Source: Kushneria aurantia DSM 21353 (lineage in GTDB: Bacteria; Pseudomonadota; Gammaproteobacteria; Pseudomonadales; Halomonadaceae). Taken from it: 64,000 nt of DNA. Below the pieces are notes generated by a model that did no database searches, was not told the origin of the DNA, and was given only the letters and a program-made list of their open reading frames with translations. The position numbers were made by a program, and so were the translations under genes. Position 1 is the first letter of the stretch, and each line of letters opens with the position of its first letter. Of the stretch, positions 36,037 through 45,168 are shown one piece after another. The stretch is taken from contig NZ_KB907862.1 in the NCBI RefSeq assembly GCF_000382245.1, positions 1-64,000 of the forward strand, read 5' to 3'.

Positions 36037-36306
36037 GGCGTACTCCTCGGCGAAGTTCAGCGCTTGTTCTGATAGTTCAGGCGTTGCGCGGCCGGGAACA
36101 CCGCGAGCTCACGCATTACGCCGTACGTCAAAATACGGCCGAAGAGTTGCTTTCGAGTAATACCTTAAACCGTACATTTCGATATCGATTCCGATATATA
36201 AAAATCGCGAAGCCGCTCGGATACTCATTTTTTGCGGCGGCGCTGGCTGCCGCTGGCGCGACTAAAGTTACAGTAAAGGTTGCGCAAACTATCGTCGTAG
36301 ACGACA
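36037..36306. other. araF promoter region
   Basis: No gene seen. It contains GCCGTA-N8-TACGGC (36120-36139), a CGATATCG palindrome with a nearby CGATATA, and GGTTGCGCAAA at 36278-36288, which occurs again at 36344-36354 beside the sugar-porter stop. These are candidate sites for a pentose regulator such as the ROK protein at 38787; none matches a consensus known to me. Confidence 0.4.
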
Positions 36307-36337
36307 AAAACCGCCCGCAGCGGCGCTGCGGGCGGTG
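36307..36337 (-). terminator. Terminator of the sugar-porter gene
   Basis: ACCGCCCGCAG (36311-36321) and CTGCGGGCGGT (36327-36337) form a perfect 11-bp stem with a 5-nt loop; on the minus strand the stem is followed by TTTT. It lies 29 bp past the porter stop codon and insulates araFGH from the upstream gene. Confidence 0.88.
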
Positions 36338-36365
36338 CAGGGGGTTGCGCAAAAAGCGTGGCCGC

Positions 36366-37790
36366 TCAGTCCGACGACATCTCCTCGAGCTCTCGACCGC
36401 GGGTTTCCCTGACCATTTTCAGTACGAAGAACACCGACAGCAGCGCGAAGAAGGCATAGATGCCGTAGGCGCCGGCGAGACCGATACCGGCCAGCATGAT
36501 CGGGAAGGTCATGGTGATGCCGAAGTTGGCCAGCCACTGGCACAGCCCGGCTACCGCCAGCCCCGAGCCACGCAGCTGGTTGGGGAACATCTCGCCCAGC
36601 ATGACCCACATTACCGGCCCCCAGGAGGCGTTGAAGAACATCACATAGGCGTTGGCCGCCAGCAGCGCCACGACGCCCATGCCGTCGCCCAGCACCAGCG
36701 AGCCGTCGACCCGCCCGGCGGTGGAGAACGCCCAGGCGACGATCGCCAGGGTCACGGTCATGCCCACCGAGCCTACCCACAGAATCGGCTTGCGGCCCAC
36801 CTTGTCGATGATCGCAATCGTCACCAGGCAGGCAGCGATACTGACCGCGCCGCTGATCACGTTGATCAACAGCGAGTCGCTTTCGTTGAAGCCCACCGAC
36901 TGCCACAACACCGCGCCGTAGTAGAAGACCACGTTGATGCCGACCAGCTGCTGGAAGACCGCCAGGCCGATGCCGACCCAGACGATGCGATGCAGACGGC
37001 CGGTCTTCTGGCTGATCAGATCGGAGAGGCGCGGTTTCTCCTCCTGGTTGAGCGAGGCGCGAATCTCCTGCGCCTTCTGCTCTGCCTCGCGCTCGCCCAT
37101 CAGGGTACGCAGCACGGAAAGTGCCTGCCTGCCGCGACTGCCGCTGATCAGATAGCGCGGGCTCTCGGGAATAAACAGCAGCGCAATGAAGAAGATGGTG
37201 GCCGGAATCAGCTCCATCCAGAACATCCAGCGCCAGGTTTCGAAGCCCCACCAGAACTCGGCGGTGGAGGCGCCCGCCACCCGGGCGAGGATGTAGTTGC
37301 TGACAAAGGCCATGAAGAGACCGCCGATGATGGCGATCTGCTGGATGGTCGCCAGCCGGCCGCGAATCGCCGACGGCGCCACTTCACTGATATAGGCCGG
37401 CGTCATCACGCTGGCAGCACCCACGGCAAGGCCGCCGATAATGCGGTAGATGACAAACTCAAACGAGCCGGTGGCCACTCCGGAGCCCCAGGCGCTGACG
37501 ATGAAAAACAGCGCCGCAACGATCAGCAGCGCGCGCCGTCCGAAGCGGTCCGCCAGCCGACCGGCGAAGAAGGCGCCGGCGGCACAGCCCAGCAGCATCG
37601 AGGCGACGTTGAACCCGGTCCCCGCGCTGTCGGAATTAAAGGCGGACTGCAGACCGTCGACGGTGCCATTGATGACACCGCTGTCGAAACCGAACAGAAA
37701 GCCGCCGAGCGCGGCGACACAGCAGATCATCAGCACATAGAGTTGTCGTTTGTGGCTATCGTCGTCCGCACTGGAAGTTTGCGACTGCAT
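36366..37790 (-). CDS. MFS sugar:H+ symporter (AraE/XylE type)
   Basis: A 474-residue, 12-span major-facilitator protein. Sugar-porter motifs are GFLFGFDSGVINGT, GRLADRFGRRALLI (loop 2-3), IPESPRYLI (loop 6-7), FQQLVGINVVFYYGAVLW (helix 7 sugar site) and MLGEMFPNQLRGSG. It provides a second, low-affinity pentose or hexose route beside araFGH. Downstream is a strong terminator; upstream is the SDR gene in the same direction, so both may form one transcript. Confidence 0.9.
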   Translation of the reverse strand: MQSQTSSADDDSHKRQLYVLMICCVAALGGFLFGFDSGVINGTVDGLQSAFNSDSAGTGFNVASMLLGCAAGAFFAGRLADRFGRRALLIVAALFFIVSAWGSGVATGSFEFVIYRIIGGLAVGAASVMTPAYISEVAPSAIRGRLATIQQIAIIGGLFMAFVSNYILARVAGASTAEFWWGFETWRWMFWMELIPATIFFIALLFIPESPRYLISGSRGRQALSVLRTLMGEREAEQKAQEIRASLNQEEKPRLSDLISQKTGRLHRIVWVGIGLAVFQQLVGINVVFYYGAVLWQSVGFNESDSLLINVISGAVSIAACLVTIAIIDKVGRKPILWVGSVGMTVTLAIVAWAFSTAGRVDGSLVLGDGMGVVALLAANAYVMFFNASWGPVMWVMLGEMFPNQLRGSGLAVAGLCQWLANFGITMTFPIMLAGIGLAGAYGIYAFFALLSVFFVLKMVRETRGRELEEMSSD

Positions 37791-37828
37791 ATTGGTGCTC
37801 TCCGGAGCAGTGAATGGCGGCCACGCGG

Positions 37829-38563
37829 CTACAGCCAGCCGGCGTCGACCCAGTAGTTGTGAGCGGTACAGGCACCGGCGGCATCCGACGCCAGAAAGAG
37901 CACCATGGCGGCGACATGGTGGGGGTGAATGCGCACCTTGAGTTTCTGCTCGGCGACGATCTGCGCCTCGTCCTCCGGACCGTACCAGCGCGACTGGCGC
38001 GGCGTCTTGACGTTGCCGGGAATCACGCAGTTGACGCGAATGCCGTCCTCGCCCAGCTCGCTCGCCAGCGCCCGGGTGAGGCCCTCGATGGCCGCCTTGG
38101 CGGTCTCGTAGAGCACCATGCCGGGCTGGCCCAAATGCCAGCTGATCGAGCCCATGTTGACGATCGCGCCGCTGCCGCGCTGGCGCATGGCCGGGGCCAC
38201 CGCACGCGCGGCCAGCGCCTGATGGCGCAGATTGACCGCCATGCGGTCGTCCCAGTATTCGGGGGTGACCTCCTCGAGGCGGTGGCGGTCGTCGTTGGCG
38301 GCGTTATTGACCAGCACATCCACCGCACCGATGTCGGCAAGCGTCGCCTCCAGCGCCTCGGCGTCGGTGAGATCGCAGTGGTGAAAGTGCACCTCCTCGC
38401 CCAGCTCGTCGGCGAGCGTCTGCGCCTCGTCGATGATATCGAGAAAGTGCACCCGGGCCCCCTGGGCGGCAAAGGCGCGCACGATGCCTTCACCAATGCC
38501 GGAGCCGCCACCGGTGATGACCACCCGGCGACCGGCGAGGTCGGGATAGACGGGAGCTGTCAT
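37829..38563 (-). CDS. SDR dehydrogenase, D-xylose/pentose 1-dehydrogenase-like
   Basis: A 244-residue short-chain dehydrogenase. The cofactor motif is VVITGGGSGIGEGIVRAFA, the catalytic Tyr-Lys is in VLYETAKAAIEG with Ser in MGSISWHLG, and DVLVNNAANDDRHRLEEVTP follows. NVKTPRQSRWYGPEDEAQIV and the CTAHNYWVDAGWL end closely resemble, from memory, the Caulobacter-type D-xylose dehydrogenase of the oxidative Weimberg pathway. It would oxidise a pentose to its lactone. ATG 38563 is used, with a GGAACAG-like site; ATG 38575 is possible. Confidence 0.82.
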   Translation of the reverse strand: MTAPVYPDLAGRRVVITGGGSGIGEGIVRAFAAQGARVHFLDIIDEAQTLADELGEEVHFHHCDLTDAEALEATLADIGAVDVLVNNAANDDRHRLEEVTPEYWDDRMAVNLRHQALAARAVAPAMRQRGSGAIVNMGSISWHLGQPGMVLYETAKAAIEGLTRALASELGEDGIRVNCVIPGNVKTPRQSRWYGPEDEAQIVAEQKLKVRIHPHHVAAMVLFLASDAAGACTAHNYWVDAGWL

Positions 38564-38786
38564 TTTCTGTTCCATTGGCAGAATGGTTAGTCAGGACTCT
38601 TTACCATAGCAGTTTCACCCCGCACCACTACTGCTCGCCATTGGACATAGGTCGACCCCTCAGACCATGGTCGCAGCGCATCTTGCCCGACGCGGCACAA
38701 CCTCCGATGATGAGACACCCACGACGCCGCGACGCGCTGCCAACGCCGCGGTCAACGCATCTACCCTGCTGCCCGGAAACATCCTC

Positions 38787-39980
38787 ATGGCCGTGCTCCA
38801 TCCACCGCGCTTCAGCGGCGATCTGGGTTCGCTCAAACAGCGCAATCGGCGTGCGCTCCTCGACCTTGTGCGGCATACGCCGGGCCTGACCCGTGCCGAG
38901 CTGGCACAGCGCTCGGGGCTGACCAAGATGACGGTGGGTAATGCCGTCCAGGCGCTGCTGGGCGGCGGCTGGCTGACCGAGGGCGAGCTGCACCGCAACG
39001 GCAGCGGCCGCCCCGGCCGGGCGCTGCATCCGGGTGAACAGCACCATCTGCTGCTGGGGGTGGAAGTCGGCGTCGACGAGCTGCGGCTGATGGCCTGCAC
39101 GCTTACCGGGCGCCCACTGGCGCAGCGCTGTCTCGGCCATAACGGTGCCGCGCCGGGGGAGGCCGCACGCCTGCTGGCGCGGGAGCTGATCGCGCTGCGC
39201 GCCGCCTGTGGCACCGGAAGGCGGTTACTGGGCATGGGCGTGGCGCTACCCGGACCGGTCATGCCCGATGAGCCGCTGCTGGGGCTGGCACCCAACCTCG
39301 GCTGGCGCCGGGTGCGTTTTCTCGACCTGCTCGACGCCCACCTGCCCGACGACTTCGGTCTGCGCCTGATGGACAATGAGTCCTCACTGGCAGCCTTCGG
39401 CGAAGTCTGGTTCGCCCACCGCCGGGTGCCCTCGCTGCTCTATCTGAATGCCGACATCGGCATCGGTAGCGGGCTGGTGGAGAACAGCGGCGCAGCGCGC
39501 ATTATCAGCGGCGTTCACGGCCTGGCCGGCGAGGTCGGCCACACCCTGCTCGCTCCGGATGGCGCCCTGTGCCGCTGCGGCAATCGCGGCTGCGCCGAAA
39601 CCCTGGTGAGCGGCTGGATGCTGCGCGAGCGCTTTGGCCTGAGTGCCGACGACGATCTCGCCGCCGCCGTGGCGCGCCTGCCGACGCGCGAGACGGCCCC
39701 GGTGCTGGCGCGCGCCGGCCGGGCACTGGGCGTACTGCTGCACAATCTGCACCACAGCCTCAACCCCGCCGAGATTGTTATCGGCGGCGAACTGACCACC
39801 CTGGGAGAGACGCTGCTGTCGCCGGCACTCAAGGCCTTCGCGGAGAGCCAGCGCCGGCTGCTGCCCGATGCGCCGCTGGTCGTCCCCGAGGTGCTGAGTG
39901 ACAGCCGCTTCATGGCCGCCCGGGGCGCTGCCGCGCGGGTGCTGGATGTAACGCTTGCACAGCAGAGCGAGCCGGTGTGA
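38787..39980 (+). CDS. ROK-family transcriptional regulator (NagC/XylR type)
   Basis: A 397-residue regulator: N-terminal winged helix (RALLDLVRHTPGLTRAELAQ, RSGLTKMTVGNAVQALL) and a C-terminal sugar-kinase-like ROK domain with the zinc motif GALCRCGNRGCAETLVSG and GVHGLAGEVGHTLL. The kinase Asp-Gly region is altered as in regulators. Divergent from the SDR/porter genes, it probably represses pentose genes until a sugar binds. ATG 38787 is chosen over a 40-residue upstream extension. Its last 40 nt and the following 16 nt are repeated at 47296-47351. Confidence 0.87.
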   Translation: MAVLHPPRFSGDLGSLKQRNRRALLDLVRHTPGLTRAELAQRSGLTKMTVGNAVQALLGGGWLTEGELHRNGSGRPGRALHPGEQHHLLLGVEVGVDELRLMACTLTGRPLAQRCLGHNGAAPGEAARLLARELIALRAACGTGRRLLGMGVALPGPVMPDEPLLGLAPNLGWRRVRFLDLLDAHLPDDFGLRLMDNESSLAAFGEVWFAHRRVPSLLYLNADIGIGSGLVENSGAARIISGVHGLAGEVGHTLLAPDGALCRCGNRGCAETLVSGWMLRERFGLSADDDLAAAVARLPTRETAPVLARAGRALGVLLHNLHHSLNPAEIVIGGELTTLGETLLSPALKAFAESQRRLLPDAPLVVPEVLSDSRFMAARGAAARVLDVTLAQQSEPV

Positions 39981-39996
39981 GTCGAGGCCTTCAGGC
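39941..39996. repeat. Left direct repeat of block B (ROK gene 3' end)
   Basis: These 56 nt (last 13 ROK codons, the stop and 16 nt beyond) match 47296-47351 at 53 of 56 positions in the same orientation. The match begins inside the coding sequence and crosses the stop codon, so it is a DNA-level duplication rather than protein similarity. Confidence 0.82.
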
Positions 39997-40047
39997 GTGG
40001 AAGAGTGGCTGGCCAGTGATGTCGAGGATTAAACGGCTCATGGGCAA

Positions 40048-41775
40048 TTATTTCATAGCGCCGTTGACGGACAAATCCAGCGTCTGAAGCGCCTCATAGG
40101 CAGCAAGCACCGTCGCTTCCTGCGCTGCAACGCCGGCGCGGAAAGCGTTTCCGTAGATCGTTTCATCCGGGTATTCGGTAATCAGCGTCATCGCAACCCG
40201 ATGGCGGTCATCCTCGCAGAGCCAGCACGGAAATCCATTAATCATTTCAAAACCAATGGCCCCGGCATGAATATCAAAGACAGCGATCTGCGCCTCATTG
40301 AAAGCGTGCAGGCCGGGCACTCGACCAAGCCTCAGGGTCACAGCTTCCAATAGCGCACGGCCAGCAGCAGCCCAACCCGGCGCGTAACGCAGCATGAGAA
40401 AGAAGCCCTTCGGAATGGTCCACATCTCGAAGCCACGGGGGATATAACCCGACAATGGGCGGGTCCATTCATGCGCCGGGTAGCCATGCAGGTTGAGATG
40501 CAATAAAGCATCGGGCGCCAGTCGCTCGGCCTCCAGCCGGATCATCTTTTCGTGCAGGGCAACCCCCTCACGATATTCCAGATCATCTCCCAGGGCGGTA
40601 TAGCGCGCGGCATGATGCATATGGCGAGGATTGTCGACGATCAACCGCTGATGCAGGGCATAACCATCAGGGTTCTCCAGTGGGCAGAGAGTGAAATGCG
40701 CGCCCTGGTTTTGCGCAAGCTGTTGTGCTGCCCGTAGTGTGCCTGCGGGAGAAGAGGTTTCGTTCGCATGTTGTCCGGCAGAAATGATCATCGGCCGATC
40801 GGTTCCGGCGACGTAACCTCCTTCCAGCCTGCGTCCGGCCACTGAAAATGCCTCAAAACGGACACCTCCGAGCGTCGCCAGCTCCTCATCGATCTGGCGC
40901 CGGGAAAGCGGGCACTCAAGCATACAAGACGGCTGCATGTAATCGGAAAAGGAGCTGCCATCATAGGGTCGGGTTTCGACCTTTACAGTATAAGCATCGC
41001 CATAGCATATCTCCGGAACAATCTGACCGGGCTGCAGATGACGATCGCCGCGCGGGCGACCGGAACGCTGCTGGAAAACCTCCAGGCAAGAGAAATAAAA
41101 CTCCTCGTGTAGCGCCTCGCGCAGCGACATTACTTCGTCACCATATGCCAGTGGCTCGTCTGCCGTGGGTAGCGTAACAGCGATATTGAGCTCTTCGAAA
41201 AAGGGCTCGCTGTCGCCCCAATCGGCATCACGGATAGCCGTCATCGCGTCGAAAAAGATTGTCTCGTAAGCCGTTGACAGCGGGTATGCGTTTCCACCAG
41301 TAATGAGCCAGCCACAGGGTGAAAGCGCGCGCTCGCCGGCAAAATCCTCATGCAGTCGATTGGGGGCAAGCACATAGCGGGTGCGGCACTCGCCATTTTT
41401 ATAGCTCAGCACCAGCTTGTAGCCGGGTATTTCATCGCTCGGCAAACCGGGAGCGAAAGTGAAGTCAACCTGCGGATAAAGCGCTGCCAGAGGATAGCTC
41501 TCCAGCAGGAAACGAGCCTCGGTTGCGGCAGGATGCCGGGGGTAGATGACAGAAGCTGAAACGAGCCCGTCAGTCTCGATATCTTCCAGAAAGGCGGAAA
41601 CCAAAGGTTTATAGGCCGAGCGGCAGCGTGCCACGATACCCTTTTCGGCAAATTCGGTCTCGGCTCGAGCGCGAGTGGCACCGTCATCGAAGGTCCAGGT
41701 CTCTATCCTGTCGCCCTCCGCCTGGTCGAATAGCGCATCGAATGTGCCAGGATATGTCTTCTCGATCAGAATCAA
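40048..41775 (-). CDS. M14-family metallopeptidase with a long N-terminal domain
   Basis: A 575-residue protein. The C-terminal part (from about residue 330) is an M14 zinc carboxypeptidase: SAGQHANETSSPAGT gives the HxxE zinc pair, then CPLENPDGYAL and HLNLHGYPAHEW (third zinc His); GAIGFEMINGFP may hold the catalytic Glu. The first 300 residues resemble nothing I recognise. TTG 41775 is the likely start because it overlaps the permease stop as TTGA and follows GGAAG. It is the last gene of the second peptide-importer operon and probably hydrolyses the imported peptide in the cytoplasm. Confidence 0.78.
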   Translation of the reverse strand: MILIEKTYPGTFDALFDQAEGDRIETWTFDDGATRARAETEFAEKGIVARCRSAYKPLVSAFLEDIETDGLVSASVIYPRHPAATEARFLLESYPLAALYPQVDFTFAPGLPSDEIPGYKLVLSYKNGECRTRYVLAPNRLHEDFAGERALSPCGWLITGGNAYPLSTAYETIFFDAMTAIRDADWGDSEPFFEELNIAVTLPTADEPLAYGDEVMSLREALHEEFYFSCLEVFQQRSGRPRGDRHLQPGQIVPEICYGDAYTVKVETRPYDGSSFSDYMQPSCMLECPLSRRQIDEELATLGGVRFEAFSVAGRRLEGGYVAGTDRPMIISAGQHANETSSPAGTLRAAQQLAQNQGAHFTLCPLENPDGYALHQRLIVDNPRHMHHAARYTALGDDLEYREGVALHEKMIRLEAERLAPDALLHLNLHGYPAHEWTRPLSGYIPRGFEMWTIPKGFFLMLRYAPGWAAAGRALLEAVTLRLGRVPGLHAFNEAQIAVFDIHAGAIGFEMINGFPCWLCEDDRHRVAMTLITEYPDETIYGNAFRAGVAAQEATVLAAYEALQTLDLSVNGAMK

Positions 41776-42626
41776 CGGCTGGTTCTTCCGGTCGGGTCGA
41801 GCGTATCGCGCAGCCAATCGCCCAGCAGGTTGAGCCCCAGTACCGTGAGCAGGATGGCAAGCCCCGGGAAGACCGAGATCCACCAGGCGGTCTGCAGGTA
41901 GGTACGCCCCTCGGCCAGCATCCCACCCCAGGAAGGAATGGTAGGGTCGACACCGAGGCCTAGGAAGGTAAGAGAACTTTCCAATAGAATGTTATTGGCC
42001 ACGTTGAGCGTCATCAGCACAATCACCGGGCCCAGAAGATTGGGCAGAAAATGGTGAAGAATAAGGGCCATGTCTTTCACTCCGATGGCACGCGCAGACA
42101 GGATAAATTCCCGCTCGCGCAGCGTCAGCACAGAACCACGCACCAGACGGGCATATTGTACCCACTGACTGATGATTAACAGAATAATGGTATTGGTGAG
42201 TGACCCGCCCAGGATGGCGACAAAGGTGATGGCAAGCAGGATAAACGGCAGTGCCAGCTGGATGTCGGCAAAGCGCATCACGATGACGTCCCAGACGCCA
42301 CGGTAGTAGCCCGAAATAAGCCCCATGACGACACCGATGACAACGGAACCCATAACCGACAGAAATCCCACCTTCAGTGAAACCCAGCCGCCTGCGGCCA
42401 CTCGACTGAGCACATCGCGCCCCAGGGCGTCGGTCCCGAACAGGTGGGCCACATCCTGAAACGGTGGTAATAGCCGCGCACCGAGGTCGATAGCGCCGGG
42501 CGGGGTAAACAGCCATTGAGAGAACAGCACACAGAAGACGATCACACCCAGAAGCACCGCCCCCAGGATAAATTCAAGCGACTTGAGATTGCGCAGATGC
42601 AGGGAGATTGTCGCGGCCATGTTCAC
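41772..42626 (-). CDS. Peptide ABC transporter, permease (DppC type)
   Basis: A 284-residue membrane protein with DppC motifs HLFGTDALGRDVLSRVAAGG and the coupling loop EFILSARAIGVKDMALILHH. Its start overlaps the DppB-type gene by 4 bp and its stop overlaps the TTG start of the M14 gene. Not a close copy of the permease at 26451. Confidence 0.92.
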   Translation of the reverse strand: MNMAATISLHLRNLKSLEFILGAVLLGVIVFCVLFSQWLFTPPGAIDLGARLLPPFQDVAHLFGTDALGRDVLSRVAAGGWVSLKVGFLSVMGSVVIGVVMGLISGYYRGVWDVIVMRFADIQLALPFILLAITFVAILGGSLTNTIILLIISQWVQYARLVRGSVLTLREREFILSARAIGVKDMALILHHFLPNLLGPVIVLMTLNVANNILLESSLTFLGLGVDPTIPSWGGMLAEGRTYLQTAWWISVFPGLAILLTVLGLNLLGDWLRDTLDPTGRTSR

Positions 42627-43546
42627 TTCGTCCGGATACGGGGATCAACCAGCCCGTAGGCGATGTCGACCAGCAGATTGATGGCAACGATCATCAGTGA
42701 CAGGATCATTATAACCGCCTGCAGTACGGGATAGTCGCGCGCCGCAACGGCATCGAAGGCCAGCGTTCCCATACCGGGCCAGTTGAACACTCGTTCTATT
42801 ACCACGATGCCGCCCAGAAGCGTACCGAACTGGAGCCCAAAATAGGTGATCAGCGGAATGGCGCAATTGCGTAGCGCATGCTTATAGAGCACCTTGCGCT
42901 CACTCAGTCCCTTGGCACGGGCGACCATGATGTACTGGGCATTAAGGGTCTCGAGCATCGTGGTTCTTACCAGCCTCACATTGGTCGCGGTCAGAATGAT
43001 GCCCATCGTCAACGCCGGCATGATAAAGCTCTGCATGCCATTCATGCCGGAAGGCGGCAACCACTTCAGGGTGATCGAGAACAGCAACACCAGCATTGTC
43101 GCCAGCCAGAAATTGGGAAAGCTCAACCCTACCAGCGAACAGATGCGAATCAGTTGATCGCTCCATCTGCCACGCGAAACGGCCGCACGGATGCCCAGCG
43201 GAATCGAGATCGCGATTGACACGAAGAGTGAAGCAAAAGCCAGCGCCAGTGTCGCCGGCAACGCCTTGTTGATCAGCAGCGTAACCGAAGTGCCGCCAAC
43301 GAAGCTGTTGCCAAACTGCCAGGTCAGCAGACCCGCCAGTGACTGCAGGTATTGCACAATGAAGGGCTGATTGAGCCCAAGTCCCTCACGAATGCGCTCG
43401 AGATCTGCCTCGGTGATGTTGGTGGCGCCCTGAGCGATCATCAGGGCCGGATCGCCGGTCAGGCGGATCGCCACTGCAACGACAAGACTCACCGCGATGA
43501 CGACGAAAATCGCCTGAATCACCCGTTTCATAATAAATGCGATCAC
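42623..43546 (-). CDS. Peptide ABC transporter, permease (DppB type)
   Basis: A 307-residue permease with RLTGDPALMIAQGATNITEA after the first span and the loop QYIMVARAKGLSERKVLYKH, both DppB/OppB features. It lies 64 bp after the binding-protein gene, with a strong stem-loop in the gap. Confidence 0.92.
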   Translation of the reverse strand: MIAFIMKRVIQAIFVVIAVSLVVAVAIRLTGDPALMIAQGATNITEADLERIREGLGLNQPFIVQYLQSLAGLLTWQFGNSFVGGTSVTLLINKALPATLALAFASLFVSIAISIPLGIRAAVSRGRWSDQLIRICSLVGLSFPNFWLATMLVLLFSITLKWLPPSGMNGMQSFIMPALTMGIILTATNVRLVRTTMLETLNAQYIMVARAKGLSERKVLYKHALRNCAIPLITYFGLQFGTLLGGIVVIERVFNWPGMGTLAFDAVAARDYPVLQAVIMILSLMIVAINLLVDIAYGLVDPRIRTK

Positions 43547-43567
43547 GTTTCATCTCCCTGTCCCGGG

Positions 43568-43600
43568 CCTGGCCCGCACCGATCGGGTAGGCGGGCCAGG
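43568..43600 (-). other. Stem-loop after the second peptide-binding-protein gene
   Basis: CCTGGCCCGC (43568-43577) pairs perfectly with GCGGGCCAGG (43591-43600) around a 13-nt loop, 11 nt past the binding-protein stop. No T-tract follows on the minus strand. Same position in the operon as the stem-loops at 28295 and 34971. Confidence 0.55.
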
Positions 43601-43610
43601 CGGCGCGGTT

Positions 43611-45146
43611 TTACTGCACCGAAACCCGGTTCAGGCGAAGTCGGCTGTCAGGAGCAGGGACAAATCCCTCAACCCGATTGTTGATGCCGTAGATAGCGTT
43701 GAGACTATAGAGCGGCATCTCCAGTGCCCGATCGGCAGCGTAATGCGCGATCTGCTGAAGAAGCTGCTCGCGCCTGTTACGGTCCGTCAGCGAACGCTGC
43801 TGCTCCAGCAGTTCGTCCATTTTCGGGTCACTGTCATAGGGATTCCACTTCTGACCGCTGTGGTACATCGCGTAGGCGGTATTGTCGAAGTCAAAGGTCC
43901 AGCCGCCCCAGCTCTGCTGGAACATCTCGCCGGTCTTGCCCTGCGGGATGACATCATTGAGCAGGGTATTGGTCTCTACCGGCTTGATGGTCGCTATCAC
44001 GCCGACCTGGCCCAGATAGGCCGCGACCGCCTGAGTGACCTCGGCAAAGGTCGCGTCGTTGCCACGGATGTCGATCTCGACCCTGGCGCCGGGCTCGACA
44101 CCGGCCTCCTGCAGCAGTTGCCTGGCCTGATCGGGATCGTAGGGCAGCGGTTCCATATTCGGATCGAAACCGAAGCTGCGTTCGCCCTGGAAGGAAGCAA
44201 TCACCTGTGCCTGGCCGCCGAGGATCTGGTCGACAATAGACTGGCGGTCCACCGCCATGATCAGAGCACGACGGACCTTTTCGCTGCGGGTGATGCCGCT
44301 TTTGGTGTTGAAACGCAGCGCATAAACGGTCGGACCGGGAGTCGTCACGATGCTGAGGTTGGGATCATCCTCTATCGTCGGAATCATCGAGATCGGAATG
44401 GTCGGCGGGATGACCAGATCGACGCCGCCCGACTGTAGTTCAGCCACCGCGGTCGAGGGCTCGGAGATGAAGCGGTAGTCGAGGTTCGATAATGTCGGCC
44501 CATCGCCCCAGAAATCGTCGTAGGCCTTCAGGCTGATACCCACCTTCGGCTCGTAGGAGACGAATTCAAACGGCCCGGTGCCGACAGGATGAGTATTGAA
44601 ATACTCCTCTCCGTGCTCCTTGATATATACCGGCGGCACGATCATGGCGCCGTAGCCGGCGAGCTTGGTCAGCAGCACCGGATCGGGCTTGTTGAGGTGA
44701 AAATCCACCGTCCTGTCATCGATCACCTCGACACTGTCGATCGAGGTGTAGTTCGACTGCTGTGGTCCCCTGGCTCCCTCTTCACCCAGAAGGCGGTCGA
44801 AGGTAAATTTTACGGCGGTGGCATTGAACGGCTCACCGTTATGGAAAGTCACACCCTCACGCAGATGGAAGCGGATACGGGTGCCATCATCCAGCGTCTC
44901 CCATTCCGTGGCCAGCCCGGGTACCAGCTCCATATCAGGTCCACGATAGGTCAGGCCATCATAGATATTGGTCGCCACCGAAGCCCAGTTCACCAGGAAG
45001 GTATCGACCGGGTCCCAGGAGCCGGGGTCCTGCGGTGAAGAGACCGTGAGCGTGCCCTCGGCCATGACCGGGTTGGAGAGCGCACTGGTGACGAGCAACA
45101 GACCGGCGGCCGCCGTGACTGCCCTGAGGCGGGGGGAAAAACGCAT
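43611..45146 (-). CDS. Peptide ABC transporter, periplasmic binding protein
   Basis: A 511-residue SBP_bac_5 precursor. Signal peptide MRFSPRLRAVTAAAGLLLVT ends near NPVMAEGTL. Family motifs: RIRFHLREGVTFHNGEPFNA, HPVGTGPFEFVSYEPKVG and RRALIMAVDRQSIVDQIL. ATG 45146 follows GGGAG, excluding a 22-residue upstream extension. The neighbours suggest peptide or peptide-like ligands. Distinct from the binding protein at 28382. Confidence 0.9.
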   Translation of the reverse strand: MRFSPRLRAVTAAAGLLLVTSALSNPVMAEGTLTVSSPQDPGSWDPVDTFLVNWASVATNIYDGLTYRGPDMELVPGLATEWETLDDGTRIRFHLREGVTFHNGEPFNATAVKFTFDRLLGEEGARGPQQSNYTSIDSVEVIDDRTVDFHLNKPDPVLLTKLAGYGAMIVPPVYIKEHGEEYFNTHPVGTGPFEFVSYEPKVGISLKAYDDFWGDGPTLSNLDYRFISEPSTAVAELQSGGVDLVIPPTIPISMIPTIEDDPNLSIVTTPGPTVYALRFNTKSGITRSEKVRRALIMAVDRQSIVDQILGGQAQVIASFQGERSFGFDPNMEPLPYDPDQARQLLQEAGVEPGARVEIDIRGNDATFAEVTQAVAAYLGQVGVIATIKPVETNTLLNDVIPQGKTGEMFQQSWGGWTFDFDNTAYAMYHSGQKWNPYDSDPKMDELLEQQRSLTDRNRREQLLQQIAHYAADRALEMPLYSLNAIYGINNRVEGFVPAPDSRLRLNRVSVQ

Positions 45147-45168
45147 GCTGGATAACTCCCAGGGTGGA

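Noticed and set aside
36278-36354. Two GGTTGCGCAAA copies near the sugar-porter terminator as operator pair
   Set aside because: Short palindromic TTGCGCAA cores can occur by chance; one copy lies beyond the terminator, so no clear promoter logic.
36006-37856. Plus-strand open frame (616 codons)
   Set aside because: Antisense to the sugar porter and crossing a strong minus-strand terminator.
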